A DNA stretch of 64,000 nucleotides, taken from an uncultured Bacilli bacterium. Lineage in GTDB: Bacteria > Bacillota_I > Bacilli_A > RF39 > UBA660. The notes beneath the pieces were generated by a model. The model saw only the letters and a list, made by a program, of their open reading frames with translations, made no database searches and was not told the DNA's origin. Below are positions 24,727 through 33,603 of this stretch, one piece after another. The stretch lies in contig CAKOXI010000003.1 of assembly GCA_934130045.1 (NCBI GenBank), positions 14,306 through 78,305 of the forward strand, given 5' to 3'. Position numbers and translations under genes: made by a program. Within the stretch, counting starts at the first letter, position 1; each line of letters starts with the position of its first letter.

Positions 24727-25740
24727 TTCATCATATACTTGTTGATAAAAGTCTTCCCACATCTTTAAAACATTTTCCCTGCTATAAAATTCATTTATTG
24801 CTTTTGATTTTAATTCGCCAATGTGATATAAGTCTTTATCATTTTTTATTTTAGTTATTATATCTACAAATTCATCATTGCTTGTACCTTTAAAATAATT
24901 ATCAAATAATATTACTTTATATAAATCTAGGTCTCTTAAAAGAATTGGAATTTCAGTATTAGAAGTTTCTAATATAGTCATAGGAAACAATTCATTATAT
25001 GAAGGTAAGAAAAATAAATCTGCCATATTATATATATCATTCATTTCTTCTCTTGGAATAATACCTAAAAATTTAACATTCTGAGGTGGATTATCCATTA
25101 TTTGTTTAAGCTCATTATATCCATCCGTAATTTTTCCAAAAGAGAATCCACCACACCATATAAATTCAATATCAGGTAATTTTTTTGCAACTTCAATAAA
25201 ATCTTTAACACCTTTTCTAGTTTGAACTTGTCCAGCTCCAACAACTACAAATTTATTATTTTCTATACCGTATTTTTTTCGTATTAATTTTTTTTCATTT
25301 GAATTTTTTTTGAAAAATTTATCTTTAGAAACAAAGTTTGGAATATATTTGATTTTTTTCTCATCTATTTTATATTTTTTTAGATCTTCAATAAAAATAG
25401 GATTAACTACAACTAAATAATCAGCACTATTATAAAAACTAATAACATATTTTTTAAATATATTAAAAATAAATTTGGGCAATTTTATTGATTCATCGAG
25501 TGTATGTGGTAAAAAATGTACATAAGCAACATTAGGACATTTACTTAATTTCATTTTTATATAATAATTAGGATTTATTGTGTGATGATGAATTATATCT
25601 GGTTTACATTTTTTATTAGTATATATATCTAATTTGCTTGATTCTTTTACAAGCGAAATTTGTTCTAAATAAGCACTGCCGACACCTTGACCTGCAACTG
25701 CATCAGCACTTGATAACATTTGAATTTTTAACTTTTTCAT
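24706..25740 (-). CDS. GT4-family glycosyltransferase, possibly glycolipid synthase
   Basis: The 344 residues form a GT-B enzyme. The N-terminal Rossmann half has AVAGQGVGSAYLEQ and DIIHHHTINP. The C-terminal donor domain has VGAGQVQTRKG, LGIIPREEMNDIYNMADLFFLPSYNE and FPMTILE, where the E-x7-E pattern of GT4 retaining enzymes would lie. Similar proteins make glycosyl-diacylglycerols that anchor lipoteichoic acid, but the acceptor cannot be read from sequence. ATG 25740 is preceded by AAGGATGTG; upstream in-frame starts lack a site. Confidence 0.85.
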   Translation of the reverse strand: MKKLKIQMLSSADAVAGQGVGSAYLEQISLVKESSKLDIYTNKKCKPDIIHHHTINPNYYIKMKLSKCPNVAYVHFLPHTLDESIKLPKFIFNIFKKYVISFYNSADYLVVVNPIFIEDLKKYKIDEKKIKYIPNFVSKDKFFKKNSNEKKLIRKKYGIENNKFVVVGAGQVQTRKGVKDFIEVAKKLPDIEFIWCGGFSFGKITDGYNELKQIMDNPPQNVKFLGIIPREEMNDIYNMADLFFLPSYNELFPMTILETSNTEIPILLRDLDLYKVILFDNYFKGTSNDEFVDIITKIKNDKDLYHIGELKSKAINEFYSRENVLKMWEDFYQQVYDESNINRN

Positions 25741-25858
25741 ATAACACATCCTTAGAAAAATTATAGCACTATTAAAATTTATAGTCAATTTTGAGTAAAT
25801 ATCTATACTAAAAAAATATATTATGATATAATTATTTGTAATGTAGAAAGAGGTATGT

Positions 25859-26704
25859 ATGAATAATTTATTTTTAATTATAAAAGGTTTTTTTATAGGT
25901 ATTGCAAATATAATTCCAGGTGTAAGTGGGGGAACACTAGCGCTTACTTTAGGAATTTATGAAAAATTAATAGGATGTATTAGTCATTTGTTTAAAAATT
26001 TAAAGGAAAATATAAAATTTTTAATTCCAATTGCAATAGGAGCAGTTATAGCTATATTATCCATGAGTCATTTAATTAGTTTTTCATTGGAACATTATGT
26101 GTTACCCACAATATTGTTTTTTATAGGAGCTATACTAGGTGGGGTGCCAATGCTTTTAAAAAAAGTTAAAGGTAAACCAGTAACTATATCTAATATTTTA
26201 ATTTTTTTAATAACATTTAGTATAGTCATATTACTATTATTATTTAATAGTGAGAATGAAATTAGTTTTTCTAATATGTCGGTAACTGATTATATAATGT
26301 TATTTATAGTTGGCATAATCGCATCAGCTACTATGGTAATACCAGGTGTAAGCGGTTCAGCAGTACTAATGACAATAGGTTATTATCAACCTATTATAAA
26401 TACAATAAAAGATTTGACAAAATTTACGAATATTGTATCAAATTTATTTATTTTAATTCCTTTTGGAATTGGAGTAATTGTAGGTATTCTTTTAATTGCT
26501 AAAGTATTAGAATATTTATTTAAAAATTTTGAAACTAAAACATATTATGGAGTATTTGGATTTATCTTTTCTTCCATAATAGCTATAATATTTCAAAATT
26601 TAGTTTCTAATAATAATTTTGTTTTTAGTATTCCTTCTTTAATAATTGGAATTATATTGTTTATTTTAGGATTTGTAGTTGCTTATAAATTGGGTGATAA
26701 ATAA
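25859..26704 (+). CDS. popT: DUF368 undecaprenyl phosphate transporter, PopT
   Basis: This 281-residue polytopic protein has canonical DUF368 repeats: NIIPGVSGGTLALTLGIYEKL at about residue 18, and VIPGVSGSAVLMTIGYYQP at about 159. DUF368 (PopT) proteins, with DedA-family UptA, return undecaprenyl phosphate to the cytoplasmic face for wall and teichoic acid synthesis. Unlike the copy at 6026, both PGVSG motifs are intact, so this is the likely housekeeping paralogue. murG lies 100 bases downstream after a terminator. Confidence 0.88.
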   Translation: MNNLFLIIKGFFIGIANIIPGVSGGTLALTLGIYEKLIGCISHLFKNLKENIKFLIPIAIGAVIAILSMSHLISFSLEHYVLPTILFFIGAILGGVPMLLKKVKGKPVTISNILIFLITFSIVILLLLFNSENEISFSNMSVTDYIMLFIVGIIASATMVIPGVSGSAVLMTIGYYQPIINTIKDLTKFTNIVSNLFILIPFGIGVIVGILLIAKVLEYLFKNFETKTYYGVFGFIFSSIIAIIFQNLVSNNNFVFSIPSLIIGIILFILGFVVAYKLGDK

Positions 26705-26734
26705 GATTTGTTTTTAAATCTTATTTTCTTTTTT
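26701..26734 (+). terminator. Terminator after popT
   Basis: A perfect 9-bp stem (26701-26709 with 26716-26724) overlaps the popT stop, with a 6-nt loop and T-rich tail. Confidence 0.8.
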
Positions 26735-26805
26735 AAAGTGATATTCTAAAATAAATATATATGTGATATACTTATAATGAAATAATCTTATATAGGGGTG
26801 ATTAA

Positions 26806-27885
26806 ATGAAAGTAATAATTAGTGCTGGTGGCACTGGTGGACATATATATCCCGCACTAGCAATTATAAAATGTATTAAAAAAATGGAACCAGATAGTTC
26901 GGTATTATATATAGGAACACATAATAGAATGGAAAAAGATATAGTTCCAGCTAATAATATTCCTTTTAAAAGTATTGAAATATATGGATTTAGTAAAAAT
27001 TTATTAAAGGATATTAAAACAGTAAAATGTTTTTTTAGTAGTTTAAATAAATGTAAGGATATCATAAAAAAATTTAACCCAGACATAGTTATAGGTGTAG
27101 GGGGATATGTAACTGGTCCTGTTGTATATGCCGCCCAAAAATTAGGCTATAAAACTTTTATTCATGAACAAAATAGTATTCCTGGTAAAAGTAATAAATT
27201 TTTAAGTCGTAATTGTAATAAAATAGGTGTTTCTTTTAAATCAACAGTAGATTTATTTCCACCAGGTAAAGCAATATTTACAGGAAATCCTTGCGGTGAA
27301 AATGCTATAAATAGTCCTATAGCTTCAAAAAGTGATTTTAATCTTACAGATGGTAAAAAATTAGTTTATATTGTTATGGGTTCACTAGGTAGTGAAAAAA
27401 TGACTGAATTTCTAATAAAAACAATATATATGTTTAAAAATAAAAATTATGAAGTTTTATTTGTTACTGGTAAAAATTCGTATGAACTTGTAAAAAATAA
27501 TGAATTTCCTTCTAATGTAAAAGTAGTTCCATATATAGATAATCAAGCACGTATTATGAAAAGAGCTGATTTAGTTGTAACAAGATGTGGCGCATCTACA
27601 TTAAGCGAAATTATTGGATTAGAAAAACCATCAATTTTAATTCCAAGCCCATATGTAGCGAATAATCATCAATATAAAAATGCTTTAGACTTAATAAATA
27701 GAAATGCAGCAGTATTGTTGGAAGAAAAGGATTTAGAGGGCGATATTCTAGTTAGAAAGATAGAAGAATTAATTAATGATAATTCTAAATTAGAAGAAAT
27801 GAGAAAAAATTTAAAGGAATTATATATACCAAATAGTTCACAAAAAATTTATAATATATTAAGGAATATTATAGATGAAAAATAA
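26806..27885 (+). CDS. murG: UDP-GlcNAc:lipid I transferase MurG
   Basis: MurG adds GlcNAc to lipid I to make lipid II on the inner membrane face. The 359-residue GT-B protein has the N-terminal ISAGGTGGHIYPALAI loop, the GVGGYVTGP segment, HEQNSIPGKSNKFL, and the UDP-binding C-terminal region around RCGASTLSEIIGL and NHQYKNALDL. Full length. It overlaps murB by 11 bases. Confidence 0.97.
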   Translation: MKVIISAGGTGGHIYPALAIIKCIKKMEPDSSVLYIGTHNRMEKDIVPANNIPFKSIEIYGFSKNLLKDIKTVKCFFSSLNKCKDIIKKFNPDIVIGVGGYVTGPVVYAAQKLGYKTFIHEQNSIPGKSNKFLSRNCNKIGVSFKSTVDLFPPGKAIFTGNPCGENAINSPIASKSDFNLTDGKKLVYIVMGSLGSEKMTEFLIKTIYMFKNKNYEVLFVTGKNSYELVKNNEFPSNVKVVPYIDNQARIMKRADLVVTRCGASTLSEIIGLEKPSILIPSPYVANNHQYKNALDLINRNAAVLLEEKDLEGDILVRKIEELINDNSKLEEMRKNLKELYIPNSSQKIYNILRNIIDEK

Positions 27886-28780
27886 TATTATAAAAAAATT
27901 AGAAAAAATTTCATGTGGAGAAGTAATAATCGATTCATCATTAAAAAAATATAATACATATAAAGTTGATTCTAATGTGTTAGCGCTAGTTTTACCACGT
28001 AATATAGATGAGCTAAAAAAGATAATAAAATTTTGTAAAGATGAAAATATAGACTATAAAATAATTGGTAATGGTTCTAATTTAATTTATTGTAAAAAGT
28101 ATTATGAAAAAATTTTTATAAATTTGTGTAACTTAAATAAGTTTAGTATTGATGATAATATTGTTATAGCAGAATCAGGAGTAAGTTTGCAAAAATTAGC
28201 TTTAAAAGTATCAAAATTAGGTTTATCAGGTTTGGAATTTGCGACTGGAATACCAGCTACTATTGGTGGTGCAATTTATATGAATGCTGGAGCTTATAAT
28301 AGTGATATGAGTTTTGCAGTTGAAAAAGTTAAATTATTAAATGAAAATGCGGAAATAATTGAATTGCAAAATAAAGAACTTAATTTTTCATATAGACATT
28401 CATTATTACAAGAAAGACAAGATTTAATTTGTATAGAAGTAACTTTTAAATTAAATTATGATGACTTGGAAAAAATAAATAAAATAATAAATGATAGAAA
28501 AGAAAGAAGAAAAATTACACAACCATTAGAATATCCAAGTGCTGGAAGTGTATTTAGAAATCCTAGTAGGGAAATATTTGCGGGAAAATTAATAGAAGAT
28601 TTAAATTTAAAAGGAACAAAGATTGGTGATGCTAAAATTAGTGAAAAACATGCTAATTTTATAATAAATGATGGTAATGCAAATGGAGAAGATATAAAAA
28701 ATCTTATATTATATACTAAAGAAGAAGTAAAAAATAAATATAATATAGATTTGAAAATTGAACAAGAATTTGTTGAATAA
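27875..28780 (+). CDS. murB: UDP-N-acetylenolpyruvoylglucosamine reductase MurB
   Basis: MurB reduces UDP-GlcNAc-enolpyruvate to UDP-MurNAc with NADPH and FAD. The 301-residue protein shows FAD-binding signatures IIGNGSNLIY and ATGIPATIGGAIYMNAGAYN, the catalytic Ser region PSAGSVFRNP, and a C-terminal Glu-rich segment (KHANFIIN then EEVKNKYNI). This is the type II form lacking the extra domain, usual in Firmicutes. Translationally coupled to murG. Confidence 0.97.
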   Translation: MKNNIIKKLEKISCGEVIIDSSLKKYNTYKVDSNVLALVLPRNIDELKKIIKFCKDENIDYKIIGNGSNLIYCKKYYEKIFINLCNLNKFSIDDNIVIAESGVSLQKLALKVSKLGLSGLEFATGIPATIGGAIYMNAGAYNSDMSFAVEKVKLLNENAEIIELQNKELNFSYRHSLLQERQDLICIEVTFKLNYDDLEKINKIINDRKERRKITQPLEYPSAGSVFRNPSREIFAGKLIEDLNLKGTKIGDAKISEKHANFIINDGNANGEDIKNLILYTKEEVKNKYNIDLKIEQEFVE

Positions 28781-28847
28781 ACAAATTTTTTTATTGATAA
28801 AAATATAAAAAAATGGTAATCTGATATATAGAATAGGGGATGACAAT

Positions 28848-30047
28848 ATGGAAATTATAAATAGAAGAATAAGCTTTAAATTGTTATTAGTGTTTGTAAT
28901 ATTAATTTTAATAATAATTTTTGGATTTATTAAAATAACTAACAATGTAAAATTAGATAATGCAGAACATTCCATTTATAAAGAAATTGAAGCTGCGAAT
29001 AATTATGTAAAAAAGTTTAAGGAAAAAAATAATGAAAAATTACCTGATAATGGATTAGTTTTAATATGCAAAGATATGAAATGTAGCTTAGATGATTTAG
29101 GATATTTAGAAAAATATAATTTAGAAAATTTAAATGAATTTGATTATGATGGAGAAAAAATATTAAACGGAATGATTAAAATAACAAATGATGGTAATAT
29201 ACAATTTATTAATAGTACAATAGATAATTATAGTTGTTATTATACTAATGTTGATGAAAAGGTAATTTGTATTAAACTTAAAGATGTTTCTGTTTTAGAA
29301 AACAAGGAATATTTATCAGGAGATTCAATAAAAAACTTTGGAGGATATAATTGGCATGTAATAGGTGATGATGGAACAAATTTAACATTATTAATGGATG
29401 GAGAACAAATTGAGGACATGCAACATTATTATAATGATTGTGTATATGATGATTATAATGATGATGAACAATCAACCGATAAAAATAACAGTTATGATGA
29501 ATGCCTATCTGATAAAAATAAATATATATATAGTTGGAATAATTCAATAATAAATAATTATCTAAAAAACACACTATATCCAGAACTAAGAAGCAAGATT
29601 GCAAATGAAATTTTACCTGTAAATGTTTGTGTTGATCCATCAAATTCAGATGGAATAATAACATATGGAGGATATTTAAAGTCAGAAATAGATAATATTG
29701 AAGGAGCAAGCTGTAATAATGAATATGAAACCGATTATGTAAGATTAATAACTGTATCAGAATATTTTAATTTAAGTCCAAGATATCATGGAAAAAATTC
29801 TAAATATCCAAATTCGTTAGGAATAACAAAATTATCGTCAAATAGCAATTATACAGATTGGTTGTATTGTAATTCTAGTATATGTGGTAGGTATGATGGA
29901 AAATGGTGGACAATGTCTTCATATTTCTATAATTCTTCTTCTACATATGTTAAAGATTCTCGCTACATTTCTTTTGATGGAACTTTATATAATCATCGTG
30001 GTGAAAACTTATATGGTGTCCGTCCAGTAATAACAATAAAAAAATAA
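28848..30047 (+). CDS. Membrane-anchored surface protein, pilin-like N-terminus
   Basis: The 399 residues start with a short basic tail and one membrane helix (about 12-34, LLLVFVILILIIIFGFI), then a helical segment (EIEAANNYVKKF) that looks like the stalk of type IV-like pseudopilins, although no canonical prepilin G/FxxxE cleavage site is visible. The rest is Asn/Asp/Tyr-rich with many Cys pairs. The ending WWTMSSYF...YGVRPVITIKK resembles the C-terminal lobe of secreted Firmicutes proteins that end in G-V-R-P-V. Probably extracellular; ligand unknown. Confidence 0.6.
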   Translation: MEIINRRISFKLLLVFVILILIIIFGFIKITNNVKLDNAEHSIYKEIEAANNYVKKFKEKNNEKLPDNGLVLICKDMKCSLDDLGYLEKYNLENLNEFDYDGEKILNGMIKITNDGNIQFINSTIDNYSCYYTNVDEKVICIKLKDVSVLENKEYLSGDSIKNFGGYNWHVIGDDGTNLTLLMDGEQIEDMQHYYNDCVYDDYNDDEQSTDKNNSYDECLSDKNKYIYSWNNSIINNYLKNTLYPELRSKIANEILPVNVCVDPSNSDGIITYGGYLKSEIDNIEGASCNNEYETDYVRLITVSEYFNLSPRYHGKNSKYPNSLGITKLSSNSNYTDWLYCNSSICGRYDGKWWTMSSYFYNSSSTYVKDSRYISFDGTLYNHRGENLYGVRPVITIKK

Positions 30048-30053
30048 TTTTTT

Positions 30054-30084
30054 AAAGTTCATTAATTTGAACTTTTCTTTTTTT
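30054..30084 (+). terminator. Terminator after the surface protein
   Basis: An 8-bp perfect stem (30054-30061 with 30068-30075), a 6-nt loop and a T-rich tail. Confidence 0.75.
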
Positions 30085-30087
30085 CTA

Positions 30088-30138
30088 TTGACTGATAAAC
30101 TAAAAAAGTGTTAAACTAAATGCAACTTATTTGCATTT
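30088..30138 (+). promoter_or_regulatory. Promoter with palindromic operator for the metal exporter
   Basis: TTGACT (30088-30093) lies 18 bp before TAAACT (30112-30117). Immediately downstream is a perfect inverted repeat, half-site aaatgcaa, at 30118-30125 and 30131-30138 with a 5-bp spacer. Its position at the start point and the Fur-family gene at the end of the same operon suggest autoregulation. Confidence 0.6.
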
Positions 30139-30149
30139 ATGGAGGTTAT

Positions 30150-30986
30150 ATGATAGAAATAATTTTAGATACTTTATTAGATACATTAAAATTGATTCCT
30201 TTTTTGTTCATTACTTTTATTATAATTGAGTATATTGAGCATAAATTAAAAAATCAATCTATAATAAAAAATTCAGGAAAATATGGACCATTTATAGGTG
30301 GTATTTTAGGTGTAGTACCACAATGTGGATTTAGTGCTTCTGCAACAAATTTATATATTACAAGAATAATAACTCTTGGAACTCTTATTTCCGTTTATTT
30401 ATCAACTAGTGATGAGATGTTACCAATAATGTTAGCTAAACAGGTTGATAATATAGTGATTATAAAAATTCTTTTTCTAAAAGTTGTTATAGGAATAATT
30501 ATGGGATTTTTAATTGATTTAATTTTTAGAAAAGATAAAAAAAATGTTGAAATAAAAGATTTATGTGAACATGATCATTGTCATTGTGATGAGGGAATAA
30601 TAGTGCCTTCTATAAAACACACATTAAATATTACTTTATTTATTTTAGTTATAACTTTTATATTAAATTTAGGTTTTAGTTATTTAGGTGAAGATTTAAT
30701 TGCTAAGATATTTTTAAAAAATAATATATTTAGTTCATTTATTTCAAGTTTAGTAGGACTTATTCCTAACTGTGGTGCTAGCATTATGATTACTGAACTT
30801 TATTTAAGTGGTTCAATTACATTTGGATCAGCTATGTCAGGACTTTTAACTGGAAGTGGTATTGGAATTTTAATTTTGTTTAAAAATAATAAAAATTTAA
30901 AAGAAAATATGTTTATATTACTTCTTATATATTTTATAGGCGTATTTAGTGGCATAATAATAGATTTGGTAGGACTTGTTATTTAA
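30150..30986 (+). CDS. Putative heavy-metal exporter (ArsP_2/10TM family)
   Basis: The 278-residue polytopic protein has two related halves, each with a P-x-C-G motif: VVPQCGFSASATNLYITR (about 52) and LIPNCGASIMITELYLSG (about 206). This repeat is characteristic of the putative 10-TM heavy-metal exporter family annotated as arsenic or manganese efflux. A central Cys/His-rich loop (CEHDHCHCDEG, about 143-153) is a likely cytosolic metal-binding segment. ATG 30150 follows GGAGG. It overlaps the downstream Fur-family gene by one base. The metal is unknown; the Cys/His loop favours a soft or borderline divalent ion. Confidence 0.8.
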   Translation: MIEIILDTLLDTLKLIPFLFITFIIIEYIEHKLKNQSIIKNSGKYGPFIGGILGVVPQCGFSASATNLYITRIITLGTLISVYLSTSDEMLPIMLAKQVDNIVIIKILFLKVVIGIIMGFLIDLIFRKDKKNVEIKDLCEHDHCHCDEGIIVPSIKHTLNITLFILVITFILNLGFSYLGEDLIAKIFLKNNIFSSFISSLVGLIPNCGASIMITELYLSGSITFGSAMSGLLTGSGIGILILFKNNKNLKENMFILLLIYFIGVFSGIIIDLVGLVI

Positions 30987-31363
30987 TGAGTTTAGAAATT
31001 TTATTAAAGAATCATAATTTAAAAATAACTAATTCAAGATTAAAAGTTTTAAACTTAATTAATAGTTTAGATATAAATGCTACTAAAAAAAATATTATTT
31101 TAAAATCTAATATAGATAAATCTACTGTATATAGAATTTTAGAAGTTTTTTTGAAAGAAAATGTAATAGAGAAAAATTTGAATTATAATAACGATATTTA
31201 TTATTCTATAATGGAAGAACATGCACATTATATAAAATGTATTAAATGTCATAAAAGAGAAAAGATTGATATATGTCCAATACCTAATTTAGGGAAAACT
31301 GGGTTTAAAATAATAAGTCATAAAATAGAAATAGATGGTATTTGCGCTAATTGTTCTAAATAA
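30986..31363 (+). CDS. Fur-family metal-responsive regulator (not PerR)
   Basis: The 125-residue Fur-family protein has a winged helix (about 1-60, recognition segment DKSTVYRILEVFL) and a metal domain with HAHYIKCIKCHKREKIDICP and a final CANC. It has the structural Cys pairs (CIKC, CANC), but where PerR has two Asp ligands the pattern differs (YYSIMEEHAH, KREKID). It is translationally coupled (TAATG) to a metal exporter, so it likely senses the exported metal and controls the operon via the palindrome at 30118-30138. That it represses an efflux gene is inferred. Confidence 0.82.
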   Translation: MSLEILLKNHNLKITNSRLKVLNLINSLDINATKKNIILKSNIDKSTVYRILEVFLKENVIEKNLNYNNDIYYSIMEEHAHYIKCIKCHKREKIDICPIPNLGKTGFKIISHKIEIDGICANCSK

Positions 31364-31380
31364 ATTTAAGGAGTGATGTT

Positions 31381-31836
31381 ATGAATAAATACATAATTGC
31401 CGAATTAATACCAACAACTAGTAAAAAAGAAACAGGAGATATTATACAATTATCAGCACTTAAAATTGATGATTTAAATTTAATTGATAGATTTGATTAT
31501 AGATTAAATGAGGATAAAGTATATTTTAAAAAATTATTAGAACTTATTGATTATGATAAAGAATCGTTTGTTTATAAAGATACTACTGATGAAATATTAA
31601 ATGATTTTAAGAAATGGTGTGAAAATTATAAAATATTAATTATAGATAATGAATATACCAAAAGTTATTTAAAAGAATTTGAAAATAAAGAATCGGTTTT
31701 TGAATATCTAAATATGGAATATAATGACAATATTATTGATGAAATAATTGAAAAATATAATTTAGAAAATAGTAATTATATTGTTGATTTACTTTATGAG
31801 GCTCTAATTTATGAAAGTAATTTGACAAATAAATAA
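31381..31836 (+). CDS. Degenerate DEDD-exonuclease-like protein
   Basis: The 151 residues are not a recognised family, but the start IIAELIPTTSKKETGDIIQLSALKI mirrors exonuclease motif I of DnaQ-type proteins (DxETTG then D-I-I-Q-I-A), with the catalytic D-x-E replaced by A-E-L-I-P. The middle FKKWCENYKILIIDN mirrors the motif II region, again without the full acidic set. So this may be a catalytically dead RNase H-like fold. It starts 18 bases after the Fur-family gene with a good AAGGAG site and may be cotranscribed with it. Confidence 0.45.
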   Translation: MNKYIIAELIPTTSKKETGDIIQLSALKIDDLNLIDRFDYRLNEDKVYFKKLLELIDYDKESFVYKDTTDEILNDFKKWCENYKILIIDNEYTKSYLKEFENKESVFEYLNMEYNDNIIDEIIEKYNLENSNYIVDLLYEALIYESNLTNK

Positions 31837-31867
31837 TTTATGTTAGAATACTACAACAGGTGGTTAA

Positions 31868-32596
31868 ATGGAAACTATTAATTTATCTTCTATTAATATG
31901 AATTTTTTAGAAAGTTTTATGGGTAGTTTTTCTACAATTCAAAAGTGTGAATATAATGGAAAATTTTATATGTATAAAAAATTTGATAATATTAATTTTT
32001 TTAAGAAGAATATGAAAAAGTTTCAGAAACTTAATGAAATTGATAATGACTATCTGGTAATGCCAGAATATTTTGTATTTGATGATTATGAACAAGAATG
32101 TAATGCTTATTTAACTAAATTTATAAATTATCAAAAAAGTTCTGTAATAAAAACACTAGATGATAAAATAGTAAGATTAAATGCTATAAAAAATAATATA
32201 AATAAAATGCACGATTTAGGAATTATTCATGGTGATTTGCATTTTGGTAATATTTTATTAGATGAAAATTCTTATCAAAATAAAATTATAGATTTTGATA
32301 ATTGTTCTTATGAAAACTATAAGATTAATAAAAATTATGTATTAGATTATACTAATTTGTATATGAGTAAATATGGTGTTAATAAAGGTTTAGATATATT
32401 TTTATTTAATTTAATAACGTATTCAGTTTTAAATAATTCACCATATTTTCAAACTAGATTAAGAATAAATGATAAAATGTATGGAATTTTTAATAATGTT
32501 GCTGGTAGGAGAGTATGTGATAATTTATTACTTGAAAACAAATTTTTTAGTAATGATTATTTAATTGATACATGCATAAATCTAGTAAAAAAATAA
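31868..32596 (+). CDS. Kinase-fold phosphotransferase-like protein
   Basis: The 242-residue protein has the protein-kinase-like C-lobe signature HGDLHFGNILLD (His121, Asp123, Asn128) and the metal motif KIIDFDN (Asp142) at normal spacing. The N-lobe is short (about 1-60) with a possible ATP Lys in MYKKFD but no glycine-rich loop. The H-G-D-x-H-x-x-N form is the one used by small-molecule phosphotransferases (Rio/APH-like) rather than Ser/Thr kinases. Substrate unknown. It pairs with the next gene. Confidence 0.72.
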   Translation: METINLSSINMNFLESFMGSFSTIQKCEYNGKFYMYKKFDNINFFKKNMKKFQKLNEIDNDYLVMPEYFVFDDYEQECNAYLTKFINYQKSSVIKTLDDKIVRLNAIKNNINKMHDLGIIHGDLHFGNILLDENSYQNKIIDFDNCSYENYKINKNYVLDYTNLYMSKYGVNKGLDIFLFNLITYSVLNNSPYFQTRLRINDKMYGIFNNVAGRRVCDNLLLENKFFSNDYLIDTCINLVKK

Positions 32597-32613
32597 TATT
32601 TGAGGGATTTTAT

Positions 32614-33516
32614 ATGAATATAATGAATATGTCAAAATATGATTTAAAGAAAATTAAAAAATTTTCTTTAGCTAGCGGGTTAATAAATACTGAGGCTGAG
32701 TTATTTATTTTAAAGGAAAAAAATGATTGGAATATAGAATATAAGATGTTAAAGGTATTTTATAATAATTCTGGTTCAAATTTTAGTAATAAATTATTTA
32801 CAATAAATGAACTTATTGATAAAAAAGAAATTATTAACATGAATGAGTTAGTAATACCAGAAAAAATTCTTATTATAAATGATGAAGTTAAGGGGTTTTC
32901 AATGTCATATATAAAAAGTGTTAGTTTTGAAACCGTACTTAATGACTTTAAAATAGATAATTTAAAGAAAATAAAATATTTTAAGCAAATATCAAATATT
33001 TTAAAAAAAATGGATCAATTAAGAAAAAATAGTGAGTTATCTGATTTTTATCTTAATGATATACATGAGAATAATTTTATAGTAAATAATGAAACCGATA
33101 AAATTAATGTTGTTGATTTAGATAGTTGTAAAATAGGTGGTAATAAACCATTTGCGGCTAAATATTTAACAATGTATGCGCCAATTTCTAATATGAATTC
33201 AAAATATAAATTAAATAATGATATAAATTTTTCAAGTTATGTTATTCCAGATAAAAATACCGATTTATATTGTTATACGATGATGATTATAAATTTTCTT
33301 TTTAAAGGAAAAGCGAATTTGATGAATAGGGATAAATATTATTTATATTTAGATTATTTGAGAAGTATTGGTTATTCTTATAACTTACTTGATAAATTTT
33401 ATAAAATTTATGAATATGTAGATAATGAATTAATTGACGAAGAATTAAATGAATTAAATAATGATATGGTTTATAAATCACACCATAAAATATTTGAAAT
33501 GAAAATAAAAAAATAG
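32614..33516 (+). CDS. Second kinase-fold protein with altered catalytic loop
   Basis: The 300-residue protein has a kinase-like C-lobe in the same order: catalytic-loop equivalent YLNDIHENNFIV (Asp149, His151, Asn154) and metal motif VVDLDSC (Asp168), followed by a DTDLYC-type segment seen in the kinase C-lobe. The H-G-D start of the catalytic loop is changed to L-N-D. ATG 32614 follows GAGGG; longer starts lack a site. It lies 17 bases after the previous kinase-fold gene. It may be a pseudokinase or a diverged phosphotransferase. Confidence 0.68.
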   Translation: MNIMNMSKYDLKKIKKFSLASGLINTEAELFILKEKNDWNIEYKMLKVFYNNSGSNFSNKLFTINELIDKKEIINMNELVIPEKILIINDEVKGFSMSYIKSVSFETVLNDFKIDNLKKIKYFKQISNILKKMDQLRKNSELSDFYLNDIHENNFIVNNETDKINVVDLDSCKIGGNKPFAAKYLTMYAPISNMNSKYKLNNDINFSSYVIPDKNTDLYCYTMMIINFLFKGKANLMNRDKYYLYLDYLRSIGYSYNLLDKFYKIYEYVDNELIDEELNELNNDMVYKSHHKIFEMKIKK

Positions 33517-33538
33517 TAAAACATAAATGAAAAAAATC

Positions 33539-33567
33539 TTGACAAATTTTATATTTTAATTTAAAAT
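33539..33567 (+). promoter_or_regulatory. Promoter of the Nudix-like regulator
   Basis: TTGACA (33539-33544), a 17-bp spacer and TAAAAT (33562-33567), starting a new transcript after the kinase pair. Confidence 0.7.
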
Positions 33568-33603
33568 CAAAAACGTGTCGTAAAAACACAAAGGAAGTGC
33601 AAA

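Noticed and set aside
28781..28847. Terminator after murB
   Set aside because: Only an A/T-rich imperfect stem is visible; not enough to call.
29278..29709. 143-codon minus-strand frame inside the surface protein gene
   Set aside because: It mirrors the coding strand of a clear gene with an N-terminal membrane span, has biased Leu/His content typical of antisense to Asn/Asp-rich protein, and no ribosome site.
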